A stretch of DNA of 64,000 nt from Bacteroidaceae bacterium. GTDB lineage: Bacteria > Bacteroidota > Bacteroidia > Bacteroidales > Bacteroidaceae. The stretch is from assembly GCA_017503065.1 (NCBI GenBank), contig JAFVTT010000024.1, positions 1 through 64,000 on the forward strand. The letters are read 5' to 3'. Shown in pieces: positions 25,205-34,131 of this stretch (within the stretch, counting starts at the first letter, position 1; the number at the start of each line of letters is the position of its first letter). Below the pieces are notes generated by a model. That model saw only the letters and a list, made by a program, of their open reading frames with translations. It was not told the DNA's origin and did not search any database. A program made the translations under genes and the position numbers.

Positions 25205-26377
25205 ATGATAAAACCAGCAGAAAGACTCAGCACCGTAAACGAGTACTATTTCTCGCGCAAGGGCAAGGAGATTGCCGCCATGAACGCCAAGGGCATGGAC
25301 ATCATCTCTCTGGCCATCGGCAGCCCCGACATGCCTCCCTCGGAAGAAACCGTCAAGACGCTTTGCCGCGAGGCACGCAAGGCCGATGCGCATGGCTACC
25401 AACCCACCACTGGCATACCGCAACTGCGTCAGGCCATGGCCGACTTCTACCGCCGCTGGTATGGTGTGGAACTGGACCCTGCCAAGGAAATACAGCCTCT
25501 CATAGGTTCCAAGGAGGGCATCCTGCATGTCACCCTTGCCTTCGTGAATCCGGGCGACGCCGTGCTGGTGCCCAACCCTGGCTACCCTACATACACGTCG
25601 CTGAGCAACCTGCTGGGAGCACGCATTGTGAACTACGACCTGGTGGAGGACAACGGTTGGCAACCCGACTTCGACCAGTTGGAGAGCATGGACCTTACGG
25701 GCGTAAAACTCATGTGGACAAACTACCCCAACATGCCCACAGGAGGCCGTGCGCAAAGGGAAACCTACGAGCGTCTGGTGCGCTTTGCACGGGAGCACGA
25801 CATCATAGTGGTGAACGACAACCCCTACTCCTTCATCCTGAACGAGGGAGAGAAACTCAGCATCCTGCAGATTCCGGGAGCGAAGGACCATTGCATAGAG
25901 TTCAACTCCATGTCCAAAAGCCACAACATGCCGGGATGGCGTGTGGGCATGCTGGCCACCAACGGCGAGTTCATTTCATGGATACTGAAGGTGAAGAGCA
26001 ACATAGACAGCGGCACCTTCCGTGCCCTCCAGTTGGCGGCAGCACAGGCTTATGCCAACACGGAGCAGTGGCACACGGAGGCCAACATTGCCACATACGC
26101 AAGAAGACGTGCCATGGCTCAGGAAATAATGGATACCCTGCATTGCTCCTACGACCCCAATCAGGTGGGCATGTTCCTCTGGGGCAGGATACCCGACTCC
26201 TATGACGACGTGGAGGAACTGACCGAGCGCGTCCTGCACGAGGCCAGGGTATTCATCACACCGGGCTTCATCTTCGGTTCCAACGGCAAGAGGTTCATAC
26301 GCATCAGCCTCTGCGCCAAGGACGAGAAGTTCCGCGAAGCGGTGGAGCGCATCAAGGCCCTCGAATGGACACGCTAA
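25205..26377 (+). CDS. Class I/II aminotransferase of the aromatic operon
   Basis: 390 residues, PLP fold type I. NYPNMPTGG (173-181) and SMSKSHNMPGWRVG (235-248, PLP Lys238) are clear, and RISLC near 370 holds the Arg that binds the substrate carboxylate. Lying between pheA and the DAHP synthase gene, it most likely transaminates phenylpyruvate or 4-hydroxyphenylpyruvate (or prephenate) to the amino acid. The sequence also resembles LL-diaminopimelate and aspartate aminotransferases, so the substrate is inferred from context. It starts 30 bases after the pheA stop. Confidence 0.85.
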   Translation: MIKPAERLSTVNEYYFSRKGKEIAAMNAKGMDIISLAIGSPDMPPSEETVKTLCREARKADAHGYQPTTGIPQLRQAMADFYRRWYGVELDPAKEIQPLIGSKEGILHVTLAFVNPGDAVLVPNPGYPTYTSLSNLLGARIVNYDLVEDNGWQPDFDQLESMDLTGVKLMWTNYPNMPTGGRAQRETYERLVRFAREHDIIVVNDNPYSFILNEGEKLSILQIPGAKDHCIEFNSMSKSHNMPGWRVGMLATNGEFISWILKVKSNIDSGTFRALQLAAAQAYANTEQWHTEANIATYARRRAMAQEIMDTLHCSYDPNQVGMFLWGRIPDSYDDVEELTERVLHEARVFITPGFIFGSNGKRFIRISLCAKDEKFREAVERIKALEWTR

Positions 26378-26443
26378 CGCCAATGTATCACCAACACGAC
26401 ATCAACACATATCATCAACAATAAACAACTACGACACTACAAT

Positions 26444-27505
26444 ATGGAATTAGATTTGCAACCCCTCAACCTCCCTTGCAGCACAGAGAGGCCTTTCATA
26501 ATTGCAGGTCCCTGCTCTGCCGAGACAGAGGACCAGGTAATGAACACCGCCAAGCAACTGGCCGGCAAGGGTTTCCACGTGTTCCGTGCAGGAATATGGA
26601 AGCCCCGCACCAAACCGGGCGGTTTCGAGGGCAACGGAGAAAAGGCCCTGCCTTGGATGCAGATGGTGAAACAGGAGACGGGCATGCTTACCGCCACCGA
26701 GGTAGCCACTCCCGAACATGTGGAACTGGCCCTGAAATACGGCATCGACATATTGTGGATAGGTGCACGAACCACGGCAAACCCCTTTGCCATGCAATCC
26801 CTGGCAGATGCACTGAAGGGTGTGGACTTGCCGGTATTCGTAAAGAACCCAGTGAATCCCGACCTCGAACTATGGATAGGTGCCCTGCAACGTCTGAACG
26901 GTGCCGGCATTAAGCGCTTGGGTGCGATACACCGTGGCTTTACCAGTTATGAGAAGAAACTGTACCGCAACGTGCCCATGTGGCAGATTCCCATCGAGTT
27001 GCACCGCCGTCTGCCCAACCTGCCCGTGGTAAACGACCCCAGCCACATCAGCGGCCGGCGCGACCTCATCGCTCCCTTGTGCCAGCAGGCCATGGACCTC
27101 GGTATGGACGGCCTGATGGTGGAGAGCCATTGCGACCCGGACAAGGCCTGGAGCGATGCTTCACAACAGGTTACGCCAGATGTGCTCGACTACATCCTGT
27201 CCATGCTCACCATCCGCGAGACGGTGGACCTGACGGCTTCGCTCAGCACTCTGCGAAAGGGTATCGACGAGATAGACAACGAACTCATCGACCTTCTGGC
27301 AAAGCGTATGGGCATATCACGCGAAATCGGTGCATACAAGCGCGACAACGGCATGACCATCGTACAGACAAAGCGCTATAGCGAAATCTTGGACAAGCGT
27401 GCCGCACAGGGTGTGCTGAAGGGCATAGATGCGGAGTGCATCAAGAAGATATTCGAATGCATACACGAGGAGAGTGTACGCCAGCAGGTGGAGCTTTTAC
27501 GTTAA
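26444..27505 (+). CDS. DAHP synthase - chorismate mutase fusion
   Basis: 353 residues with two enzymes. Residues 15-255 are a type I DAHP synthase of the short (KDO8P-synthase-like) class: AGPCSAE (21-27), RAGIWKPRTKPGGFEG (about 48-63), NDPSHISGRRDL. It joins phosphoenolpyruvate and erythrose 4-phosphate, the first step of the shikimate pathway. Residues 262-350 are an AroQ chorismate mutase (LRKGIDEIDNELIDLLAKRM, then QTKR). The fusion places the entry and branch steps in one protein, a known Bacteroidetes arrangement in which the mutase part confers prephenate feedback. Third gene of the operon. Confidence 0.9.
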   Translation: MELDLQPLNLPCSTERPFIIAGPCSAETEDQVMNTAKQLAGKGFHVFRAGIWKPRTKPGGFEGNGEKALPWMQMVKQETGMLTATEVATPEHVELALKYGIDILWIGARTTANPFAMQSLADALKGVDLPVFVKNPVNPDLELWIGALQRLNGAGIKRLGAIHRGFTSYEKKLYRNVPMWQIPIELHRRLPNLPVVNDPSHISGRRDLIAPLCQQAMDLGMDGLMVESHCDPDKAWSDASQQVTPDVLDYILSMLTIRETVDLTASLSTLRKGIDEIDNELIDLLAKRMGISREIGAYKRDNGMTIVQTKRYSEILDKRAAQGVLKGIDAECIKKIFECIHEESVRQQVELLR

Positions 27506-27587
27506 GCCAAGAGTGCAGAACCAAACTTGTTTGAGTTATGCCTTGGCGAGTAAAAGAAGAACAAAGTCTAACTTATCAATAAGTAAT

Positions 27588-28361
27588 ATGAGAATACTTA
27601 TCCTCGGCGCCGGCAAGATGGGCAGTTTCTTTACGGACACTCTGAGTTTCGACCACGAGTGTGCCGTCTACGAAATAGACCCTCGGCGCATGCGCTTCCT
27701 TTACAACACCAGACGCTTCACCACCCTGCAGGAGATAGAGGACTTCCGTCCCGAACTCGTGATAAATGCCGTCACGCTGAAATACACCTTGTCGGTGTTC
27801 GAGGAAATAATCCCTCACCTGCCCAAGGACTGCATCATCAGCGACATCTCCAGTGTGAAGACAGGTTTCCTGGACTTCTACGAACAGACAGGAATGCGCT
27901 ACGTGAGCACCCACCCCATGTTCGGCCCCACGTTTGCCAACTTGGGCAAACTGCGCACGGAGAATGCCATCGTCATCACCCAGGGCGACTACATGGGGCG
28001 CATCTTCTTCCTGGACCTCTACCGCCGCCTCGGGCTTAACGTGCACGAATATACCTTTGATGAGCACGACGAGGCCATGGCCTACTCGCTATCCGTGCCC
28101 TTCGTGAGCACCTTCGTCTTCTCTGCCGTAATGAAGCATCAGGATGCCCCTGGCACCACCTTCAAACGGCATCACGAGATAGCACGCGGAGTCCTGTCGG
28201 AAGACGACACCCTGCTTCGCGAAATACTCTTCAACCCCCGCACAAAGAACCATGTGGAGAATGTCCGCGCCGAACTGAAGCACCTCATACAGATAATAGA
28301 CGACAAGGACGAGGACGCCATGCACGCCTACCTCACCAAAATCCGCCAGAACATCGAATAA
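27588..28361 (+). CDS. tyrA: Prephenate dehydrogenase
   Basis: 257 residues. LGAGKMGSFF at the N-terminus binds NAD(P), ISDISSVKTGF and STHPMFGPTFA are the TyrA catalytic blocks with the conserved His. It makes 4-hydroxyphenylpyruvate for tyrosine. The start at 27588 (MRILILGAG) is chosen because the fold begins there; an open frame extends further upstream into the previous gene but has no protein-like content. Unlike many TyrA proteins it lacks a C-terminal ACT domain. Last gene of the aromatic operon, 82 bases after the DAHP synthase gene. Confidence 0.88.
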   Translation: MRILILGAGKMGSFFTDTLSFDHECAVYEIDPRRMRFLYNTRRFTTLQEIEDFRPELVINAVTLKYTLSVFEEIIPHLPKDCIISDISSVKTGFLDFYEQTGMRYVSTHPMFGPTFANLGKLRTENAIVITQGDYMGRIFFLDLYRRLGLNVHEYTFDEHDEAMAYSLSVPFVSTFVFSAVMKHQDAPGTTFKRHHEIARGVLSEDDTLLREILFNPRTKNHVENVRAELKHLIQIIDDKDEDAMHAYLTKIRQNIE

Positions 28362-28370
28362 CCCTCAATT

Positions 28371-28422
28371 CCTATAGCCACTATAGAATCTATAGTCTCT
28401 ATAGCATCTATAGAAATCTCCC
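28371..28422. repeat. Run of CTATAG palindromes at ~10 bp spacing
   Basis: CTATAG occurs five times between 28372 and 28412, separated by 9-10 bases, between tyrA and the phosphoesterase gene. The spacing is about one helical turn. Confidence 0.65.
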
Positions 28423-28427
28423 CCCCA

Positions 28428-28913
28428 ATGACCCGCATCGCCCTCCTCTCCGACACCCACGCCTACTGGGACGAACGCTATGCCAAATACTTCGCCGAAT
28501 GCGACGAGATATGGCATGCCGGCGACATCGGTTCCCTGGAACTGGCCAACCGCCTGCAGGACATCCGTCCCCTCAAGGCCGTGCACGGCAACATAGACGG
28601 AGGCGAACTACGCAGAATCTACCCCGAAACCCTGACATGGCAATGCGAGGAGGCAAAGATTATGATGACCCACATAGGCGGATACCCAGGGAAGTACGAC
28701 CCTCGCATACGCAAGCAACTTTATGCCACCATGCCCGACCTGTTCATCAGCGGACATAGCCACATACTCAAAGTACAGTACGACCCTACCCTATCCTGCC
28801 TGCACATCAACCCCGGTGCCGCAGGCCTGCAAGGATGGCAAACGGTACGCACCCTGGTACGCTTCACCATTGACGGAAAGCAATTCAAGGACCTGGAAGT
28901 AATAGAACTATAA
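28428..28913 (+). CDS. Metallophosphoesterase, YfcE/MJ0936 type
   Basis: 161 residues. The five metal-binding blocks are present: LLSDTHAY (D and H), HAGDIGS, VHGNIDGG, THIGGYPG and SGHSHILK, then NPGAAG. Enzymes of this group cleave small phosphodiesters in vitro; the natural substrate is not known. Cytoplasmic. The ATG at 28428 follows the CTATAG repeat run by a few bases, so a leader with a normal ribosome site is hardly present and expression may be low. Confidence 0.85.
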   Translation: MTRIALLSDTHAYWDERYAKYFAECDEIWHAGDIGSLELANRLQDIRPLKAVHGNIDGGELRRIYPETLTWQCEEAKIMMTHIGGYPGKYDPRIRKQLYATMPDLFISGHSHILKVQYDPTLSCLHINPGAAGLQGWQTVRTLVRFTIDGKQFKDLEVIEL

Positions 28914-29029
28914 CCCATAACATTACTGTTTCCCGTTTTCACCTTTAACCCCGCCTTGAGGTCTTGAACCTGCTCCCGCTCGGCCTAATCGCAGTTTTCC
29001 GTTTTCCGTTTTCACATTTCCGTTCTAAT

Positions 29030-29761
29030 ATGATTGGCACCATAGTTAACACCTGCACAATAATCATCGGCAGCCTTGCCGGAGCAAAACTGAAACAGCG
29101 CATCCGCCCTGAATGGCAGGGTGTGCTCTATACCGCCATGGGATTGGCTTCATTGTCCCTTGGCTTCAATGCCGTGTGCAAGAACATGCCAGAGAGCCGC
29201 TACCCTGTGCTCTTTGTCATATCGCTGGCCCTCGGTTCCCTGCTTGGCACCATGATGAATCTGGCAGGACGCTTTGATGCCCTCGTTGACAAGTTGAAGC
29301 GGAAGAAGCATACTACCTCCACCAACAAGCCAAGCGGCCAAAACCTGGCACAGGGACTCTCCACGGGCATCCTGCTCTATTGCATAGGCACACTGAGCAT
29401 ACTTGGCCCGATAAACAGTGCCTTGCTGGGAGACGAAACCTTCCTGCTCACAAACGCCACCCTGGACCTCGTCACCAGTGCCGTCCTGGCGGCCACCTAT
29501 GGCTATGGTATGGTATGGGCGGCGCCTGTGCTTTTCTGTTGGCAGGGCACATGGTACATGTTGGCAAAGATGTTCGGCAACGTCATCCCCGACGAAATGC
29601 TTTGCGAAATGAGCATCGTGGGCGGTACACTGATTGCCGCCTCGGGCCTTGGCATACTGGGCATAAAGGATTGCAAGACCTTGAACCTGCTGCCCTCGCT
29701 CTTCGTCCCCGTGGTGTTCTTCCTGATTAAAAACCTTGTCGAGAAACTGAACCTATGGTAA
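29030..29761 (+). CDS. DUF554 membrane protein
   Basis: 243 residues, six to seven hydrophobic helices, starting MIGTIVNTCTIIIGSLAGA, the typical DUF554 (YdfK/YqgA-like) opening. GTLSILGPIN and LDLVTSAVLAATYGYGM are further family blocks. Function unknown; probably an inner-membrane transporter. The ATG at 29030 is preferred over an in-frame start at 28964 because the upstream residues come from the GTTTTC-rich spacer. It overlaps the trmO start by 7 bases. Confidence 0.8.
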   Translation: MIGTIVNTCTIIIGSLAGAKLKQRIRPEWQGVLYTAMGLASLSLGFNAVCKNMPESRYPVLFVISLALGSLLGTMMNLAGRFDALVDKLKRKKHTTSTNKPSGQNLAQGLSTGILLYCIGTLSILGPINSALLGDETFLLTNATLDLVTSAVLAATYGYGMVWAAPVLFCWQGTWYMLAKMFGNVIPDEMLCEMSIVGGTLIAASGLGILGIKDCKTLNLLPSLFVPVVFFLIKNLVEKLNLW

Positions 29762-30417
29762 CCATTGCCCACATCCACAACGACTTCAACGGCAAGTTCG
29801 GCATCCCCCGACAGAGCGGACTTGTAGAGGGACTGGAGGCGCGCATCGTCTTCTGTCCCGAATACCGCAATGCTGATGCCTTGCGTGGTTTGGAAGGTTT
29901 CTCGCACATCTGGCTTCTGTGGGATTTCAGCCAGGCACATACCGACAAATGGTCACCCACCGTGCGCCCTCCGCGCCTTGGGGGCAACAAGCGCATGGGA
30001 GTATGGGCCACCCGTTCGCCTTTCCGTCCCAACAACATAGGCCTGTCCTCAGTGCGCATACTACGCATAGAACTGGACACACCCGAAGGACCCGTAATCC
30101 ACGTAGAAGGAGCCGACCTGATGAACGGCACTCCCATACTGGACATCAAGCCCTACCTGCCCTTTACCGATTCACACCCCGAAGCCTCATCCGGATGGAC
30201 GACAGAAGCCAACAACACTCAACTGAAAGTAGTCATTCCCGACTCCGCCCGAGCCTCCTACCCTTTCACTCCCCGCCAATGGACGGCAATAGAAGGTATC
30301 CTGGCAGGAGATCCACGACCCCATTACCAAAGCAACCCTGAACGCATCTATAGTTTTGAGTTCAACGACATCACCATCCGCTTCAAGGTAGAAGGTGATA
30401 CTGTTACCGTATTGTAA
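29755..30417 (+). CDS. trmO: tRNA (adenine(37)-N6)-methyltransferase TrmO
   Basis: 220 residues. FNGKFGIPRQSG at the N-terminus, LEGFSHIWLLWDF and TRSPFRPNNIGLS are the UPF0066/TsaA signature; the last is the SAM-binding loop of the unusual beta-barrel fold. In E. coli the enzyme methylates t6A37 to m6t6A37 in tRNA-Thr. The C-terminal 70 residues form the second domain that is present in the full-length enzyme. The start overlaps the end of the DUF554 gene. The gene is followed by a long spacer. Confidence 0.88.
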   Translation: MVTIAHIHNDFNGKFGIPRQSGLVEGLEARIVFCPEYRNADALRGLEGFSHIWLLWDFSQAHTDKWSPTVRPPRLGGNKRMGVWATRSPFRPNNIGLSSVRILRIELDTPEGPVIHVEGADLMNGTPILDIKPYLPFTDSHPEASSGWTTEANNTQLKVVIPDSARASYPFTPRQWTAIEGILAGDPRPHYQSNPERIYSFEFNDITIRFKVEGDTVTVL

Positions 30418-30474
30418 CCAACAAAATTCCTACCGACCTTAACGGCATCCCTCCCCGAGAACTACAACAGTCCT

Positions 30475-30540
30475 CAATGGCGGTAAAATGAGCCGCCCTC
30501 GGCGATAAAATTCACCGCCACTGGCGATGAGATTTACCGC
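30475..30540. repeat. Three tandem 22 bp repeats
   Basis: Units start at 30475, 30497 and 30519 and share GGCGATAAAATTCACCGC. Each unit has TGGCGrT and AYCGCCA arms around an A-rich centre. The unit matches that of the 55166-55319 array at about 16 of 22 positions, all differences being transitions. Confidence 0.75.
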
Positions 30541-30926
30541 CACCGAGAGATCCCCCTTATAGCGATTTGGCACATATCTTATGTGTGGCAAAGTGCAAAA
30601 GAGCATTGAGGAAGTGTGGCAACAAAACCCTGTACTACATATTGCACAAGTAAAGACCTTTACCCTATAAATATATTACATTCCACGAAACATGTCATCT
30701 CCCTCCCAACTTGCTGAAATATAGAAGTTGGGAGTAGTATAATTGGCGAGGAAACCGACCTTAATTTTAGAAGCTTAAAAAGATTTTCTGGACACCAAAA
30801 GAGAAAAACTGAACTTTTATACACCAAAAGAATGCTTTTTCAAATAAATTGAGTAATATTACACTTGCTTATTGACTCTGCCCAGTTTATGAATTATCAT
30901 ATTTTTAGATTTATTATAAAAGTATT
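30541..30926. other. AT-rich spacer with a long hairpin
   Basis: No gene seen. CTCCCAACTT (30703-30712) and AAGTTGGGAG (30725-30734) form a perfect 10 bp stem with a 12-base loop and no T-run. CACATA/TATGTG forms a small stem near 30571, and ACACCAAAAG occurs twice (near 30792 and 30821). The origin is unknown. Confidence 0.5.
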
Positions 30927-30927
30927 T

Positions 30928-30958
30928 TTTGAAGATTGCCCAAGTTTTCATACCTTTG
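30928..30958 (+). promoter_or_regulatory. Promoter of the metallo-hydrolase gene
   Basis: A TTTG (-33 element, 30928-30931) stands 19 bases before TACCTTTG (-7 element, 30951-30958), an excellent match to the Bacteroidetes housekeeping promoter. The ATG follows at 30977. Confidence 0.75.
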
Positions 30959-30976
30959 TCTTTAAAATATACACGT

Positions 30977-31783
30977 ATGATAAAATTCATATCCTTGGGC
31001 AGTAGCAGTAGCGGCAATTGTTATTATCTGGCAACGGATAATGCACAGATTCTCGTGGATGCCGGTATAGCAGTCAAAAGCCTGAGGCACGACCTGAAAG
31101 AAAGGGGGGTGATGCTGACGGATATTGACGCGGTTTTCATCACCCACGACCATGCGGACCACATCAAGGCTGTGGGGCATCTGGCGCACGATTACCATTT
31201 GCCCATCTATACCACGGAGGCAGTACACCGGGGAATAAACCGCAACTACTGCGTAACTACAAAACTGCCCCCCGAATATACAAGGATTATACAGAAGTCC
31301 CAGACAACTGAGATTGGCGACCTAAGAATAACGGCCTTCAGCGTACCACACGACAGCAGCGATTGCGTAGGTTACAGGATAGAGACGAACGAGGAGATAT
31401 TCCTTATTATAACTGACATCGGACATGCCACGGAGACTATCCAGCAGGAGGTGTCACAGGCAAACTTCATCGTCATAGAGTCCAACCACGATGTGGACAT
31501 GCTCATGATGGGGCCTTATCCTGCATACCTGAAGGGGCGTATACGTAGCGGACGCGGCCACATATCCAATGCGGACAGTGCCAAACTCATTGCCGAACAT
31601 GCCTCTCCCGCTCTCCGCCGTGTATGGTTGTGCCACCTAAGCGAAGAAAACAACCATCCGGAACTTGCCAGAAAGACATACGAGACGGTGTTGCGCGAAT
31701 ACGGACTTATTGCCGGAGTGGACTTCAAATTGGACGTTTTACGCAGAAAACAGGCTAGCGAACTGATGATTTTGACAATTTAA
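30977..31783 (+). CDS. MBL-fold metallo-hydrolase, YycJ/WalJ-like
   Basis: 268 residues. SLGSSSSGNCYYL and THDHADH (56-62) are the metallo-beta-lactamase-fold zinc ligands; IESNHD and CHLSEENN follow, as in the YycJ/WalJ group of nucleases (Bacillus YycJ is linked to mismatch repair). It is likely a cytoplasmic DNA or RNA exonuclease. The start at 30977 (MIKFISLGSS) follows the promoter by 19 bases; an upstream in-frame codon lies before the promoter box and is rejected. Confidence 0.85.
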   Translation: MIKFISLGSSSSGNCYYLATDNAQILVDAGIAVKSLRHDLKERGVMLTDIDAVFITHDHADHIKAVGHLAHDYHLPIYTTEAVHRGINRNYCVTTKLPPEYTRIIQKSQTTEIGDLRITAFSVPHDSSDCVGYRIETNEEIFLIITDIGHATETIQQEVSQANFIVIESNHDVDMLMMGPYPAYLKGRIRSGRGHISNADSAKLIAEHASPALRRVWLCHLSEENNHPELARKTYETVLREYGLIAGVDFKLDVLRRKQASELMILTI

Positions 31784-31838
31784 GAAGAAAAAAGTAAAAA
31801 AAAATCAAAAAATATTTGGTCATTCCGAATAAAGTCCG

Positions 31839-31846
31839 TACCTTTG
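31839..31846 (+). promoter_or_regulatory. Promoter -7 box of the tRNA-Lys gene
   Basis: TACCTTTG, with TTTG at 31815-31818 as the -33 element (20 bases apart). The tRNA begins 22 bases downstream. Confidence 0.7.
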
Positions 31847-31867
31847 CAAGCGGAAAACAAAAACAAC

Positions 31868-31940
31868 GCGTCCTTAGCTCAGTTGGTAGAGCAATTGACT
31901 CTTAATCAATGGGTCCAGGGTTCGAGCCCCTGAGGGCGTA
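31868..31940 (+). tRNA. tRNA-Lys (anticodon CTT)
   Basis: A complete cloverleaf of 73 bases can be folded: acceptor GCGTCCT with AGGGCGT (including two G-T wobbles), D arm GCTC...GAGC, anticodon stem ATTGA/TCAAT around CTCTTAA giving anticodon CTT, T arm CAGGG/CCCTG with TTCGAGC. The 3' CCA is not encoded. It should read the AAG codon. Confidence 0.95.
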
Positions 31941-31945
31941 CAGAG

Positions 31946-31985
31946 AAAGGGATGACTTCAAATGAGGTCATCCCTTTTCTATTTC
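31946..31985 (+). terminator. Terminator of the tRNA-Lys gene
   Basis: AAAGGGATGAC and GTCATCCCTTT form an 11 bp stem directly after the tRNA, followed by TCTATTT. Confidence 0.85.
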
Positions 31986-32020
31986 ATGAATGTGGTAAAT
32001 AAATATATATATTATTAAAG

Positions 32021-33811
32021 ATGTTCAGAACAAAAAACTGTGGCGAGCTTCGTCTTGCCAATGTGGGCGAGGAAGTAACCCTTGCCGGTTGGGTGCAGAG
32101 CGTGCACAATCTGGGTGCGCTGACCTTTGTGGATCTCCGCGACCGCTATGGTATCACCCAACTTGCCTTCAACGAGGACTGCAGTGAGGAACTGAAGTCC
32201 AAGGCTGGCAAATTGGGACGTGAATTTGTGGTTCAGGCCAAGGGTACCGTTGCCGAACGATATTCCAAGAACAAGAACCTGCCTACGGGTGAGATTGAAA
32301 TCATGGTAAGCGAGTTGAATATCGTAAACGAATCCATGACTCCTCCCTTCACCATAGAGGAGCAGAGCGATGGCGGCGATGACATCCGCATGAAGTACCG
32401 CTATCTAGACCTTCGTCGTCCCAACGTACGCAAGAATCTGGAACTGCGCCATAAGTTTGCCTTCGAGGTTCGCCGTTATCTCGACCAGCAGGGTTTCCTG
32501 GAGATAGAGACCCCCGTTCTTGTAAACTCCACCCCCGAGGGAGCACGCGACTTCGTTGTGCCCTCACGCATGAATCCCGGCCAGTTCTATGCATTGCCCC
32601 AGAGCCCCCAGACCCTGAAGCAGTTGCTGATGGTGGCCGGCATGGACCGCTACTTCCAGATAGTGAAATGTTTCCGCGACGAAGACCTTCGTGCCGACCG
32701 TCAACCCGAGTTCACGCAGATTGACTGCGAGATGTCTTTCGTGGAGCAGGAAGATGTACTGCAGGTGTTTGAAGGCATGAGTCGCCATCTCTTCAAGGAA
32801 CTGAAGGGCATAGACATCCCTGCCCTGCCTCGCATGACATGGGCCGATGCCATGAAGTTCTACGGTAGCGACAAGCCCGACACACGTTTCGAGATGAAGT
32901 TCGTGGAACTGAAGAATCTCCAGCAGGACAACGCTTCCACGGAAATCGTTGAGAGCATCTTCCCCGAGGGCTTCGGTGTATTCGACTCTGCCCAGTACAT
33001 CGGCGCCATCTGTTGTGAAGGCCAGGCTGTTCTGACCCGCAAGCAGATTGACCAGCTGACAGACTTCGTAAAGCGCCCCCAAATCGGAGCCAAGGGACTT
33101 GTGTATGCCCGTGTGGAGGCCGATGGCAATGTGAAGAGCAGCGTAGACAAGTTCTATAATCAGGATACCCTGCAGGTGCTGAAGGAGAAGATGAACGCCA
33201 AGCCGGGCGACCTCATCCTAATCCTCTCCGGCGAGGATGCCATGAAGGTGAGAAAGCAACTTTGCGAACTCCGTCTGGAAATGGGCCAGCGTATGGGTCT
33301 TCGTCCCAAGGACAAGTATTCATGCCTGTGGATTGTGGACTTCCCCATGTACGAATGGAGCGATGAGGAGCAGCGCCTGATGGCCATGCACCATCCCTTC
33401 ACCTCTCCCAAGCCCGAGGATGTGCCCCTGTTGGACACAGACCCTGCACGCGTCCGTGCCAATGCCTATGATATGGTAATCAACGGCGTTGAAGTTGGTG
33501 GCGGCAGCATCCGTATCCACGATGCCAAGTTGCAGCAGAAGATATTCGAGATTCTCGGTTTCACCCCCGAACAGGCACAGGAGAAGTTCGGTTTCCTGAT
33601 GAACGCATTCAAATATGGCGCACCCCCTCATGGTGGTCTCGCCTATGGTTTGGACCGCTTCGTCAGTCTCTTTGCAGAGTTGGACAGCATCCGCGATGTC
33701 ATCGCCTTCCCCAAGAACAACAGCGGCCGCGATGTCATGCTTGATGCCCCAGGCGTTATCGACCAGAAGCAGTTGGACGAACTTTGCTTGTCAATCAACA
33801 TTGCCGAATAG
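32021..33811 (+). CDS. aspS: Aspartyl-tRNA synthetase
   Basis: 596 residues, the normal length of bacterial class II AspRS. An N-terminal OB fold (1-105, [18 protein letters not shown]) binds the anticodon. The catalytic core includes [40 protein letters not shown] (motif 2) and YGLDRF near the end (motif 3). An inserted GAD domain lies in the middle. It attaches aspartate to tRNA-Asp in the cytoplasm. ATG at 32021 follows an AT-rich leader of about 35 bases after the tRNA terminator; a promoter for it is not obvious. Confidence 0.97.
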   Translation: MFRTKNCGELRLANVGEEVTLAGWVQSVHNLGALTFVDLRDRYGITQLAFNEDCSEELKSKAGKLGREFVVQAKGTVAERYSKNKNLPTGEIEIMVSELNIVNESMTPPFTIEEQSDGGDDIRMKYRYLDLRRPNVRKNLELRHKFAFEVRRYLDQQGFLEIETPVLVNSTPEGARDFVVPSRMNPGQFYALPQSPQTLKQLLMVAGMDRYFQIVKCFRDEDLRADRQPEFTQIDCEMSFVEQEDVLQVFEGMSRHLFKELKGIDIPALPRMTWADAMKFYGSDKPDTRFEMKFVELKNLQQDNASTEIVESIFPEGFGVFDSAQYIGAICCEGQAVLTRKQIDQLTDFVKRPQIGAKGLVYARVEADGNVKSSVDKFYNQDTLQVLKEKMNAKPGDLILILSGEDAMKVRKQLCELRLEMGQRMGLRPKDKYSCLWIVDFPMYEWSDEEQRLMAMHHPFTSPKPEDVPLLDTDPARVRANAYDMVINGVEVGGGSIRIHDAKLQQKIFEILGFTPEQAQEKFGFLMNAFKYGAPPHGGLAYGLDRFVSLFAELDSIRDVIAFPKNNSGRDVMLDAPGVIDQKQLDELCLSINIAE

Positions 33812-33850
33812 TTTTATACCATTCTTACAATATTCTCATATATGGAACGA

Positions 33851-33885
33851 GAGGTTGAAGTTTTAGGACTCCAACCTCTTTTTCT
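33851..33885 (+). terminator. Terminator of aspS
   Basis: GAGGTTG and CAACCTC pair, followed by TTTTTCTT, 40 bases after the aspS stop. Confidence 0.75.
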
Positions 33886-34092
33886 TCTATACAATCGATC
33901 GTACCGACAACCATATAAATCGGGTTTCTTGGATTTCTTGCAGTACCATAGCTTGCATTGTGCTATAGCATGTGCGTATATTATATATAATATATAAGGT
34001 GTTCTACGTATATTTTCCAATATAAGTGCACAAAAAACACTCATTGACAACTAAAATAACTTAGCTTATGCACATATATTACAAAAATGTGT

Positions 34093-34100
34093 TACCTTTG
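34093..34100 (+). promoter_or_regulatory. Promoter -7 box of the outer-membrane protein gene
   Basis: TACCTTTG, 32 bases upstream of the ATG at 34132. The preceding 150 bases are AT-rich with TATATTATATATAATATATA near 33972-33992. Confidence 0.6.
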
Positions 34101-34131
34101 CAGTCGAATTTACACAAACAAGGTAAAATAT

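Noticed and set aside
24598..26205. A 535-codon open frame on the plus strand in the aromatic operon
   Set aside because: It is the off-frame reading of pheA and the aminotransferase gene, with an Arg/Gly/His-rich composition and no motifs.
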